From: an uncultured delta proteobacterium
GTDB taxonomy: Bacteria > Desulfobacterota > WTBG01 > CAIYCZ01
NCBI GenBank assembly: GCA_903924805.1
Contig: CAIYCZ010000556.1
Span: 1-5,107, forward strand
Direction of reading: 5' to 3'
Length of the DNA stretch: 5,107 bases
The notes beneath the pieces are model-generated. The model was not told where the DNA came from. It did not search any database and saw nothing but the letters and a program-made list of their open reading frames with translations. Positions 1-5,107 of this stretch are shown here, piece after piece. A program made the position numbers and the translations under genes. Position 1 is the first letter of the stretch, and each line of letters starts with the position of its first letter.

Positions 1-107
1 ATTTGAACTTTGACATTTATTTGACATTTATCATTTGAACTTTGGAATTTAAGATTGCTTAGTCCTAAAAGCTTTCGGTATTCGTGCTTCGTATTTAGAA
101 ATATTCT
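1..107. repeat. degenerate 7-bp-periodic AT-rich intergenic repeat
   Basis: This non-coding stretch lies just past the stop codon of the AOR gene. It is built from seven-base units. TTTGAAC (2-8), TTTGACA (9-15), then after a four-base phase slip TTTGACA (20-26), TTTATCA (27-33), TTTGAAC (34-40), TTTGGAA (41-47) and TTTAAGA (48-54). A second block has TTCG at 74, 81 and 88, again exactly seven apart. Larger direct repeats are ATTTGAACTTTG at 1-12 and 33-44, and TTTGACATTTAT at 9-20 and 20-31. No open frame, promoter or U-tracted hairpin is evident, so it is not an obvious terminator for the leftward AOR transcript. The array may continue beyond the left edge. Its function is unknown. Confidence 0.7.
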
Positions 108-1883
108 CTACGCCGGTGGATTTCCTTCCTTGTCCCAGCCCCTGAGCCGGTAATAGTCATCAAGCATGAGATCAAGTCCTTCAACCTTTTTGCCTTCAGC
201 CATTCCTTCGGGCAGCGGCTCATTGAACAGCCGCGGCGGCAGTGTGTCATCTTTTCTGGTAAAGCCCTCCCTGATGTTGAATGTACGCTCAAGCGTGATG
301 ACCTGCTTGCTGATGGCCCGCAGGCTTTCTTCCGTATGCTGCGTGGCCATGACTGCATTGACAAGGTCCGGCACCAGCGCAACCGGTACAAAGTTAAAAC
401 TGCACAGGCCTGCCATATCATAAAGGCAGGCGTTCTCGGCAAGCATTACTGCCCTCTCTGCCTTTCCCTCATGAGTATAGAGATCAACATCGGGCATAAA
501 AAACTCAACAATCATGTAGCCGCCCCGGCCGTGCTCACCGCCGCGCGGCGCAGTGGCATAGGAAAGCGCTTGGCCGAATACTGCCCGGGGATCATATGCT
601 GCAAGTTCAAGTCCCTTGACATGCATGGCAAATGACTCTGAGCCGGGAATCTCCTTTGACAGCCTTGCCACACCTCCTGCCAGGCGCTTGCCGATTCCTT
701 CTTTTTTGGCGATCATTTCAATAAGTTTCAGAGCAACCTCGCCATCCCCCCATTTCAGGGCAAGTCCTCCGGTATCTCTATCTGTAAGGAGACCCTTTTC
801 ATAGCATTCCATGGCAAAGCCGATCACATTTCCGGTTGAAATAGTATCCATACCAAATTCATCGCACAGGCTGTTCTCAGCAATGATTATGTCCCGATCG
901 CCAATGCCGATGTTTGACCCCAGCATCACCGCCGATTCGTACTCAGGGCCCTCCGTTGTCAAACCGGCCCGAGGCCCGCTCTTTACCTCTGCAATAAGCC
1001 CACAGCCGACTGGACAGGACTGGCAGGCAAAATCTTTAATCCTGTTGTGCTCGGTAATAGCGCTTCCCGCTATCTCTTCAGCGGCTTCGAACGTCCCGGC
1101 CTGAAAGTTCCTGGTAGGAAGTCCGCCCATGGCGTTTACCACGCTTATGAGGCCAGCAGTTCCATTCATCTGCATCCCCACCAGGCTCGGGTTTTCCTCC
1201 TGATCAGCCCGGACTTTTTTTACCGCCTCCTTAAACGCCTCTTTATCCGCAATCGGCACCTCTACTCTTCCGGAAACTGCAATTGCCTTAACATGTTTGG
1301 AACCCATCACCGTGCCGGGACCTCCGCGGCTTGCCGTGCGTGTCTCAGATACTATAGCTGCATACCGCACCAGGTTTTCTCCCGCAGGCCCGATGCAGGC
1401 AACTCGGCACCGGTCACCGATTTTTTCTTTAATTCTTTTCTCGGTTTCAGATGTGGTCAGGCCCCAGAGGTCAGTGGCATCATGAAAGCTCACGCCCTCT
1501 GGTGTTATATGGATCCACACTTTCCCTGTTGCTGTGCCGCGAAGAACCAGCCCGTCAAAGCCGGTGCGCTTGAATGCATTGGGAAAGGCACCACCCATGC
1601 TGGCCGGGTTAATGGCATTGCTCTGCGGCGACTTGGTAATGAAAATAATGCGTGAGCTGCCCGGGGCGTTGGTACCATTGAGGGGACCGGTAAAAATTAT
1701 GAGATGGTTATCAGGTGCCAGAGGATCGACTTTGCCCTGCTGCAGGTCATAGAGTAATTTGGTGCCGATACCCCGTCCGCCCAGATAATCGCGGGCAAGG
1801 CTTTCCGGCAGTTCCACCGCCTGCCAGCTTTTATCAGTCACATTAACCACTAAATAACGGCCATGATATCCGCCCTTTATCAT
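108..1883 (-). CDS. tungsten-containing aldehyde:ferredoxin oxidoreductase (AOR family)
   Basis: Oxidises aldehydes to carboxylic acids, or runs in reverse, passing two electrons to ferredoxin; expected to be cytoplasmic. The 591-aa product is close to the length of the archaeal enzyme (about 605). Numbered from the chosen start, the [4Fe-4S] ligands are C287-x2-C290-x3-C294 plus C494. The two bis-pterin motifs are DEFGMD (341-346) and DMAGLC (489-494). The N-terminal domain has GGRGIGT (35-41), GPLNGTNAPGSSR (66-78) and RGGPGTVMGSK (186-196), the usual cofactor-phosphate contacts. H451 in RGGEHGRGG and a glutamate in EGPEYE (311-316) match the active-site His/Glu of Pyrococcus furiosus AOR, as recalled. 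All key residues are intact. An ATG at 1901 would add six residues, but AAAGGAG spans that codon and sits 8 nt before the ATG at 1883, so I use the latter. The SDR gene lies 90 nt upstream. No ferredoxin-like or FAD subunit is visible, so the electron acceptor and substrate (aliphatic, aromatic or acyl-derived aldehyde) cannot be read. W rather than Mo is inferred from the family. Confidence 0.95.
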   Translation of the reverse strand: MIKGGYHGRYLVVNVTDKSWQAVELPESLARDYLGGRGIGTKLLYDLQQGKVDPLAPDNHLIIFTGPLNGTNAPGSSRIIFITKSPQSNAINPASMGGAFPNAFKRTGFDGLVLRGTATGKVWIHITPEGVSFHDATDLWGLTTSETEKRIKEKIGDRCRVACIGPAGENLVRYAAIVSETRTASRGGPGTVMGSKHVKAIAVSGRVEVPIADKEAFKEAVKKVRADQEENPSLVGMQMNGTAGLISVVNAMGGLPTRNFQAGTFEAAEEIAGSAITEHNRIKDFACQSCPVGCGLIAEVKSGPRAGLTTEGPEYESAVMLGSNIGIGDRDIIIAENSLCDEFGMDTISTGNVIGFAMECYEKGLLTDRDTGGLALKWGDGEVALKLIEMIAKKEGIGKRLAGGVARLSKEIPGSESFAMHVKGLELAAYDPRAVFGQALSYATAPRGGEHGRGGYMIVEFFMPDVDLYTHEGKAERAVMLAENACLYDMAGLCSFNFVPVALVPDLVNAVMATQHTEESLRAISKQVITLERTFNIREGFTRKDDTLPPRLFNEPLPEGMAEGKKVEGLDLMLDDYYRLRGWDKEGNPPA

Positions 1884-1890
1884 GATTAAA

Positions 1891-1898
1891 ACTCCTTT
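1891..1898 (-). promoter_or_regulatory. Shine-Dalgarno site that sets the AOR start
   Basis: On the minus strand this reads AAAGGAGT, with GGAG ending 8 nt before the ATG at 1883. It overlaps codons 2-4 of the longer frame beginning at 1901, and nothing resembling a ribosome-binding site precedes that upstream ATG. The site therefore favours the shorter, 591-residue product. Confidence 0.8.
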
Positions 1899-1910
1899 CA
1901 TTGTCTAAAC

Positions 1911-1973
1911 AGTTTCGAGTTTATGGTTTATAGTTATCTAAAAAACTCTAAACTACAAACTATAAACTTTTTA
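1911..1973. repeat. 7-bp-periodic inverted repeat between SDR and AOR genes
   Basis: The spacer divides into consecutive heptads in one phase: AGTTTCG, AGTTTAT, GGTTTAT, AGTTATC, TAAAAAA, CTCTAAA, CTACAAA, CTATAAA, CTTTTTA. The right half is the reverse complement of the left half in sense, so 1919-1935 pairs with 1951-1967 (17 positions, 15 matching, one further G-T wobble) around a 15-nt loop. In the leftward transcript this would form an AT-rich hairpin between the SDR stop and the AOR ribosome-binding site. No U-run follows the stem, so it is not a classical terminator; a role in mRNA processing or partial uncoupling of the two genes is only a possibility. Confidence 0.75.
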
Positions 1974-2780
1974 CTACCAGCTCCAATCCATACCGCCATC
2001 CACGCTGATACACTGTGCTGTTATGTAGGCGGCGTCTTTTGAGGCAAGGAATGTAACTGCTGCGGCCATATCCTCCGGCGTTCCTTCCCGCGGGATTAAC
2101 AGCTGACCGCTGGAAATGCACTGCTCAATAATCCAGGGCACAAAGCTGTCTTTCTCCATCATCATTTCACCTTCAACGGGCCGGTAGAGATTGGTTGCGA
2201 CCATGCCGGGAGCAACGCTGTTCACCCGTATGCCCATTGAGGCAAGCGCCTTTGCCAGACTTTTAGTGAACATAATAACCGCAGACTTTGATGATGCATA
2301 GGCACCGGTCATGTTTTTCGATGTTCTCCCCATCGTTGAGGATATGGTTATAATGGAACCCTTAACATCATTATCCATCATATTATTGCCGCAGGCTCTG
2401 CAGAACATGAATGATCCCCTGACATTTACCCCGTAAATCCGGTCCCACTCGGCACCAGAAATTTCCAGGCACGATGACTGGGTTTCAGAAATACCGGCAT
2501 TTGATACTGCAACATTTATCGGGCCAAATGATTCATGTGCCTTCTTGACCAGATCATTTATTGACTCTTCCCTGGAGACATCCACATAAAGGTACTGTGC
2601 TGTTCCACCCCTGGCCTTGATTTCATCGACGACTTTCTTTCCGCCTTCCTGGTCAACATCTGCTCCTGTCACCTGTGCCCCCTCAGAAGCAAACCGATGA
2701 GCGATGCCCCTACCGATACCGCTTCCTGCTCCGGTAATGATCACATGCTCCCCAATAAATCGTTTTAAATTTTCCTCCAT
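1974..2780 (-). CDS. short-chain dehydrogenase/reductase (SDR), classical type
   Basis: A 268-aa cytoplasmic NAD(P)-dependent oxidoreductase of the classical SDR family, usual length about 250. The Rossmann glycine motif TGAGSGIG is at 16-23, the acidic residue D41 at the end of strand 2 favours NAD(H) over NADP(H), VDV is at 66-68 and SNAG at 93-96. The catalytic tetrad is complete: N119, S148, Y161 and K165 (YASSK). PG at 191-192 begins the substrate loop, and the C-terminus ends in the common VDGG followed by MDWSW. The substrate loop at about 193-232 is rather long and methionine-rich (EMMMEK), so the substrate cannot be named; relatives include 3-oxoacyl-ACP reductases, 3-hydroxyacyl-CoA and polyol dehydrogenases. 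The ATG at 2780 is preceded by AAGGAG with a 7-nt gap, which fixes the start. The AOR gene follows on the same strand after 90 nt, so the pair may interconvert an alcohol or hydroxy compound and a carbonyl feeding the AOR. That pathway link is inference. Confidence 0.93.
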   Translation of the reverse strand: MEENLKRFIGEHVIITGAGSGIGRGIAHRFASEGAQVTGADVDQEGGKKVVDEIKARGGTAQYLYVDVSREESINDLVKKAHESFGPINVAVSNAGISETQSSCLEISGAEWDRIYGVNVRGSFMFCRACGNNMMDNDVKGSIITISSTMGRTSKNMTGAYASSKSAVIMFTKSLAKALASMGIRVNSVAPGMVATNLYRPVEGEMMMEKDSFVPWIIEQCISSGQLLIPREGTPEDMAAAVTFLASKDAAYITAQCISVDGGMDWSW

Positions 2781-2868
2781 GGTTGTTCTCCTTTTTCAGG
2801 TGAGATAATGATTGCAGAGATTTTAATTTATCATCCCTCAAAATACCGGGCACATATATCAATAAAAA

Positions 2869-2967
2869 CTATTTTGAATTTTTCTTTTCCCAGCGGGTAA
2901 TCGGGACGCCGTCAGGAAGATTCATATAAATGAGCTTTTCGCCTATCCCGCTTGAGCGGGACGGGGC
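2869..2967 (-). other. short coding-like open frame without a convincing start
   Basis: Reading leftward from the TAA at 2968-2970, this frame stays open for 32 codons to a TAG at 2869-2871. Its second half reads like ordinary protein: MNLPDGVPITRWEKKNSK, beginning at the only ATG in it. No Shine-Dalgarno sequence precedes that ATG, and the upstream codons run through the REP-like palindrome. It could be the degraded tail of a former gene, or chance. I do not claim that it is translated. Confidence 0.2.
2941..2967. repeat. GC-rich REP-like palindrome
   Basis: A perfect 6-bp stem, TCCCGC (2946-2951) and GCGGGA (2956-2961), encloses a TTGA tetraloop. Outer bases GCC (2941-2943) and GGC (2965-2967) can extend the stem across a small internal bulge. 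It lies 20-46 nt beyond the stop of the leftward 248-aa gene and is far more GC-rich than the surrounding spacer. No U-tract follows on either strand, so it is better described as a REP-like or transcript-end-stabilising hairpin than as an intrinsic terminator. Whether it recurs in the genome cannot be seen here. Confidence 0.5.
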
Positions 2968-2986
2968 TTACGAAGCATAGAACCGG

Positions 2987-3733
2987 TCAGACTCCTGCAA
3001 CAAGCACGCTGAAAAAAGCTGCCTGTGCCTCTGCCGGTACTGATAAACCCATCTTTTTAAACAGGTGGTACTCAGCTTGAGAATTTTTAAAAACCATCTG
3101 CTGCTGCACCGGCCGGTAATCAAAATCAGCCTTCTGCCGGGTCTGCCGGCACAGGTTTTCATACGAAGTCCAGGCACATGACCTCAATGATGTAATGAGA
3201 TCAAGGTCAATTCCTTCGGACCGTGCGCTCCACAGCGGTCCCCAGAATTGAGGGAGCGCTTCTATCTCCCTGCTGTCATGAACCATACCGGCCTTTTCTG
3301 CCTGCTGATTCAGGCTGTCAAAAAAAATTTTCCTTTGTGCGCTGTCTGCCTGCGGCAGGTGGAGCGCAACCCGTGTTGATACTTCGTCCCGCTGGGCAGT
3401 ACGCACATTAAGATTTGAAACAGCTGCGTCCAGAAAAAGAAAAGGATATCCTTTTCGTACCAGCGACAGGGTTCCGACAAGCCGGATAAATATTCCCTTC
3501 ATGGCGTCTTCTGTATTTTTATACACTTCAACAACCCTGACGCCTGTGCCGCTTTCGAATTTTGAAATAATATTGGTTGAGGTCGTATTATCAAGCTTAC
3601 CCTGCACGATAAACTCGCCGCATGGTTGAAGGCCGGCACTGTCCGGCAGAGGCAAGGTAAAGCTTCTATCAAGCCCGTCTGCAGACGGCTTTAAATAATT
3701 TTTAATGAACTGCTCATCGCTGCAAACCACCAT
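2987..3733 (-). CDS. uncharacterised protein, 248 aa
   Basis: I do not recognise this protein. It is a complete open frame: the ATG at 3733 has an in-frame TAA nine codon-lengths or fewer upstream, and GGGG lies 5 nt before it as a modest ribosome-binding site; the stop is TGA at 2987-2989. The product looks soluble, with no signal peptide and no strong membrane span. Residues 41-128 look like a mixed beta-rich domain (IVQGKLDN, GVRVVEVYKN, IFIRLVGTLSLVRKGYPFLFLDAAV, STRVALHLP). Residues 130-240 look mainly helical and polar with aromatic positions (PQFWGPLW, 161-168). Four scattered cysteines (4, 38, 186, 195) form no metal motif. It is divergent from the MarR gene and upstream of SDR by 206 nt on the same strand, so it may be part of the same regulated locus. 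Base composition matches its neighbours. Confidence 0.8.
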   Translation of the reverse strand: MVVCSDEQFIKNYLKPSADGLDRSFTLPLPDSAGLQPCGEFIVQGKLDNTTSTNIISKFESGTGVRVVEVYKNTEDAMKGIFIRLVGTLSLVRKGYPFLFLDAAVSNLNVRTAQRDEVSTRVALHLPQADSAQRKIFFDSLNQQAEKAGMVHDSREIEALPQFWGPLWSARSEGIDLDLITSLRSCAWTSYENLCRQTRQKADFDYRPVQQQMVFKNSQAEYHLFKKMGLSVPAEAQAAFFSVLVAGV

Positions 3734-3761
3734 ATGTTCCCCGTCTTGTTACCTATATACG

Positions 3762-3774
3762 AGTATCTAATACT
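3762..3774. promoter_or_regulatory. inverted repeat, candidate operator upstream of the 248-aa gene
   Basis: AGTAT (3762-3766) and ATACT (3770-3774) are perfect inverted copies separated by CTA, centred about 35 nt before the ATG at 3733. The half-site AGTAT also occurs twice near 3912-3922 (AGTATCAGTAT) in the MarR promoter. Thirteen bases is a plausible operator size for a small dimeric regulator, but a short AT-rich palindrome can arise by chance. Confidence 0.3.
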
Positions 3775-3881
3775 GAAGTTCATTTTTTTTCTAATGTATT
3801 TCTTCAAAAAGTAACGTCCGAAGAATGCTTCTGTTTGATTGTCACATTGCATAGTTGAGCCGTTCTTTATTTAAAAAATTC

Positions 3882-3908
3882 TTGACATCGAAAAATAGTT
3901 AATATATG
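3882..3908 (+). promoter_or_regulatory. candidate sigma70-type promoter for marR
   Basis: A perfect -35 consensus TTGACA is at 3882-3887. The best -10 candidates are TATATG at 3903-3908 (15-nt spacing, four of six consensus bases) or the overlapping TATGTG at 3905-3910 (17-nt spacing, three of six). Transcription would begin near 3915, about 60 nt before the MarR start codon. The -10 element is weak, which would suit a regulated promoter. Confidence 0.5.
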
Positions 3909-3935
3909 TGTAGTATCAGTATGGGACATTTTGTT

Positions 3936-3960
3936 ATATTAATTCAATTTTAATTAATGT
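3936..3960. promoter_or_regulatory. AT-rich inverted repeat, candidate MarR autoregulatory operator
   Basis: TTAATT (3939-3944) and AATTAA (3952-3957) are inverted copies separated by 7 bases. The next three positions on each side (3936-3938 against 3958-3960) give two more pairs and one G-T. The repeat lies downstream of the predicted -10 and 19 nt before the MarR ATG, where a bound dimer would block its own transcription. MarR proteins typically bind such AT-rich palindromes near their own gene. Low complexity makes chance symmetry a real alternative. Confidence 0.35.
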
Positions 3961-3978
3961 TCAATAAAATAACTAAAT

Positions 3979-4494
3979 ATGAATGAACTAAAACCTGAAA
4001 GCTCCGCACAGGCTTCCGCAGGCAATCTTGCCCTTGATCAGCTTTCCTCCCAGGTCTATATCAACCTGCAAAAGATTTTCCGCTGCCTGAATATCGGCAG
4101 AAGTTTTCAGGGCAGCCGGCTGCCTATTACCATTACCCAGATGCGCGCCCTTTCCGTGTTTAATGAACGGGAGGCCGTAAATATCACGGAGATAAGCCGG
4201 GCACTGGGAATGTCTTTGCAGAGCGCTACCAATTTAGTATATCGCCTTGAGCAGCTGGGGTATCTGGAGAGGTCAAAAAATGAAAAGGACAAGCGGGTGT
4301 CAGATGTCAGGCTTACTGCCAAGGGGAAAAAGCGGCAAAGCATGTTCAGAAGAGGGGAGATTGAGACTGTAAAGCACCTGTTAAGCAGCTTAAATTTAGT
4401 AGAAGGGAAAGTGTTAAGTGAAACCTTAAATAGTGTAGCACTCCTCTTTGAGAAGGCAACGTTAACCTCCCCACAGCAGGGGGCAAAAAAATAA
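3979..4494 (+). CDS. MarR-family winged-helix transcriptional regulator
   Basis: A 171-aa cytoplasmic DNA-binding protein, within the normal MarR size range (140-180). Residues 20-45 form the N-terminal dimerisation helix, 50-61 (ITITQMRALSVF) the helix entering the wHTH, and 68-93 the DNA-binding helices (VNITEISRALGMSLQSATNLVYRLEQLGYLER). The wing is at 99-115 with the family signature NEKDKRVSDVRLTAKG, and a C-terminal helix at 125-160 completes the dimer. The only cysteine, C36, is in the N-terminal helix; a redox role is possible but unsupported. The ATG at 3979 is the first possible start, because an in-frame TAA is at 3970-3972 and no later start codon gives a full domain. No Shine-Dalgarno sequence precedes it, unlike every neighbour. 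It is divergent from the 248-aa gene and followed after 37 nt by a membrane-protein gene, with which it is probably cotranscribed. Ligand and targets are unknown; repression of the flanking genes is the usual MarR arrangement. Confidence 0.92.
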   Translation: MNELKPESSAQASAGNLALDQLSSQVYINLQKIFRCLNIGRSFQGSRLPITITQMRALSVFNEREAVNITEISRALGMSLQSATNLVYRLEQLGYLERSKNEKDKRVSDVRLTAKGKKRQSMFRRGEIETVKHLLSSLNLVEGKVLSETLNSVALLFEKATLTSPQQGAKK

Positions 4495-4531
4495 TCCGGC
4501 GTATAACCATATTTTTAAAAGGGGTTAAGCT

Positions 4532-5107
4532 ATGAAACAGGTAACAGGGCTTGGCTTTTGGACCCGGAGTGCCATCTGGCTGGAGCTGATAATTCCCGGC
4601 TATTTTTTCGGAAAAACCTTTGGCACTTCAGATGCAAAGTTCCGCTTTCTTGATCAGTTCATGTATCCTCCGCTGTTTATAAAGATATGCGGTTACTTCA
4701 GAGACCTGCCGTTAGGTCACTATACCGGCCGCTTCCTGGCTGTTTTGGCAGGTGCCCTGATAGGCGTACTGTGGGCGCTGCTCATTGGGGTTTTTTATAA
4801 ATGGGTGCTCAAGGACTGGTCCTATTCGAAGGCAGCACGGGTTGGCTCCCTTGCCTTTATTCTTATTGCCCTTATGACCGGGTTCATGTCTGACATGTTC
4901 TGCGAAAGTATAGGCATGGGCCTGCGCATTGATGAAAAGCCACCTGAAGAGCTGGTGGGGAAATGCCTGGTTCAGGATTATGGTTCGTTTGAAAAGGGAA
5001 CCATGATTACCAAGGAGAATGCCGCGCTGCTTGCTGTCCATGGTAACGTGAGAGCTAACAATGAAGCGAGCGCAAAGAGCTGGTGGATTTCCTCTCTGAT
5101 ATTCATG
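4532..5107 (+). CDS. membrane protein of unknown function (3' end beyond window)
   Basis: The frame is open from the ATG at 4532 to the window edge (192 codons, no stop), so the gene is cut by the window. GGGG in AAAAGGGG sits 7 nt before the ATG, supporting the start. I do not recognise a family. Likely membrane segments are about 9-27 (weaker), 67-89 (FLAVLAGALIGVLWALLIGVFY), 104-122 (VGSLAFILIALMTGFMSDM), and a fourth beginning near 184 (WWISSLIFM). The loop between segments 2 and 3 is basic (K90, K94, K100, R103), so by the positive-inside rule it is cytoplasmic. The 28-65 and 125-183 loops would then face the outside; these carry C53, C124 and C145. The gene is 37 nt after marR on the same strand, so it is probably cotranscribed and may be a MarR target, for example in transport or envelope stress. 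That role is inference from position only. Confidence 0.8.
   Translation, partial: MKQVTGLGFWTRSAIWLELIIPGYFFGKTFGTSDAKFRFLDQFMYPPLFIKICGYFRDLPLGHYTGRFLAVLAGALIGVLWALLIGVFYKWVLKDWSYSKAARVGSLAFILIALMTGFMSDMFCESIGMGLRIDEKPPEELVGKCLVQDYGSFEKGTMITKENAALLAVHGNVRANNEASAKSWWISSLIFM

Larger units (their letters stand above)
3734..3978. promoter_or_regulatory. divergent AT-rich promoter region
   Basis: This 245-base spacer separates the leftward 248-aa gene from the rightward MarR gene and must hold the promoters of both. It is much more AT-rich than the genes. Besides the candidate promoter and the two inverted repeats listed separately, I see no open frame with a ribosome-binding site, no RNA gene and no terminator. 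I could not identify a convincing leftward promoter. Confidence 0.7.

Noticed and set aside
1..107. The left-edge repeat as a CRISPR array
   Set aside because: The units are 7 bases, degenerate and contiguous, with no conserved repeat of 23 bases or more and no spacers.
95..442. A 115-codon minus-strand frame overlapping the end of the AOR gene
   Set aside because: It lies in another frame within the conserved AOR coding sequence and reads as low-quality protein rich in Arg, Ser and Met.
1047..1655. A 202-codon open frame on the plus strand, opposite the AOR gene
   Set aside because: It is fully antisense to a gene with intact cofactor motifs, has no ribosome-binding site or family resemblance, and its composition (many Cys, His, Arg) is typical of a shadow frame.
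2941..2967. The GC-rich palindrome as an intrinsic terminator for the 248-aa gene
   Set aside because: The stem is only 6 bp with certainty and is followed by TAGGCGAAAAGC rather than a run of U.
2968..3177. A 69-codon minus-strand frame overlapping the end of the 248-aa gene
   Set aside because: It is mostly contained in the larger gene in a different frame and has no start signal; a frameshift joining it to the 248-aa frame is not needed to explain either.
4712..5041. A 109-codon minus-strand frame opposite the membrane-protein gene
   Set aside because: The plus strand has a ribosome-binding site, a consistent membrane topology and an open frame to the window edge; the minus frame lacks these.

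Overview
The window reads as a piece of a bacterial chromosome from an anaerobe. The main evidence is a complete tungsten-type aldehyde:ferredoxin oxidoreductase (AOR), an oxygen-sensitive enzyme class typical of strict anaerobes, with a short-chain dehydrogenase directly upstream. Strong Shine-Dalgarno sites, moderate GC in genes against very AT-rich spacers, and 7-bp-periodic intergenic repeats would fit a Desulfobacterota-like or similar fermenting or syntrophic organism. That placement is an inference; no marker gene is present.

Layout. Positions 1-107 hold a degenerate 7-bp-periodic AT-rich repeat downstream of the AOR gene. 108-1883 (-) is the AOR. 1884-1973 is a spacer with a second heptad array arranged as an inverted repeat. 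1974-2780 (-) is a classical NAD-type SDR oxidoreductase. 2781-2986 holds a GC-rich REP-like palindrome and a short coding-like open frame with no clear start. 2987-3733 (-) is a complete 248-aa protein I do not recognise. 3734-3978 is a divergent, very AT-rich promoter region. 3979-4494 (+) is a MarR-family regulator. 4532 to the right edge (+) is the first 192 codons of a membrane protein that continues beyond the window.

How they may work together. The three leftward genes could form one transcription unit or two: an alcohol/hydroxyacyl-type dehydrogenase (SDR) and a ferredoxin-linked aldehyde/acid oxidoreductase (AOR) are biochemically compatible partners for interconverting an alcohol, aldehyde and acid. 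The divergently transcribed MarR regulator is well placed to control the leftward genes and its own unit with the membrane protein (37-nt gap). Two short sequence words recur in the same order upstream of both SDR and MarR, weakly suggesting shared control. No RNA gene, CRISPR array, insertion sequence or convincing intrinsic terminator was found. There is no gene-free stretch above 300 bases; the longest is the 245-base divergent spacer.
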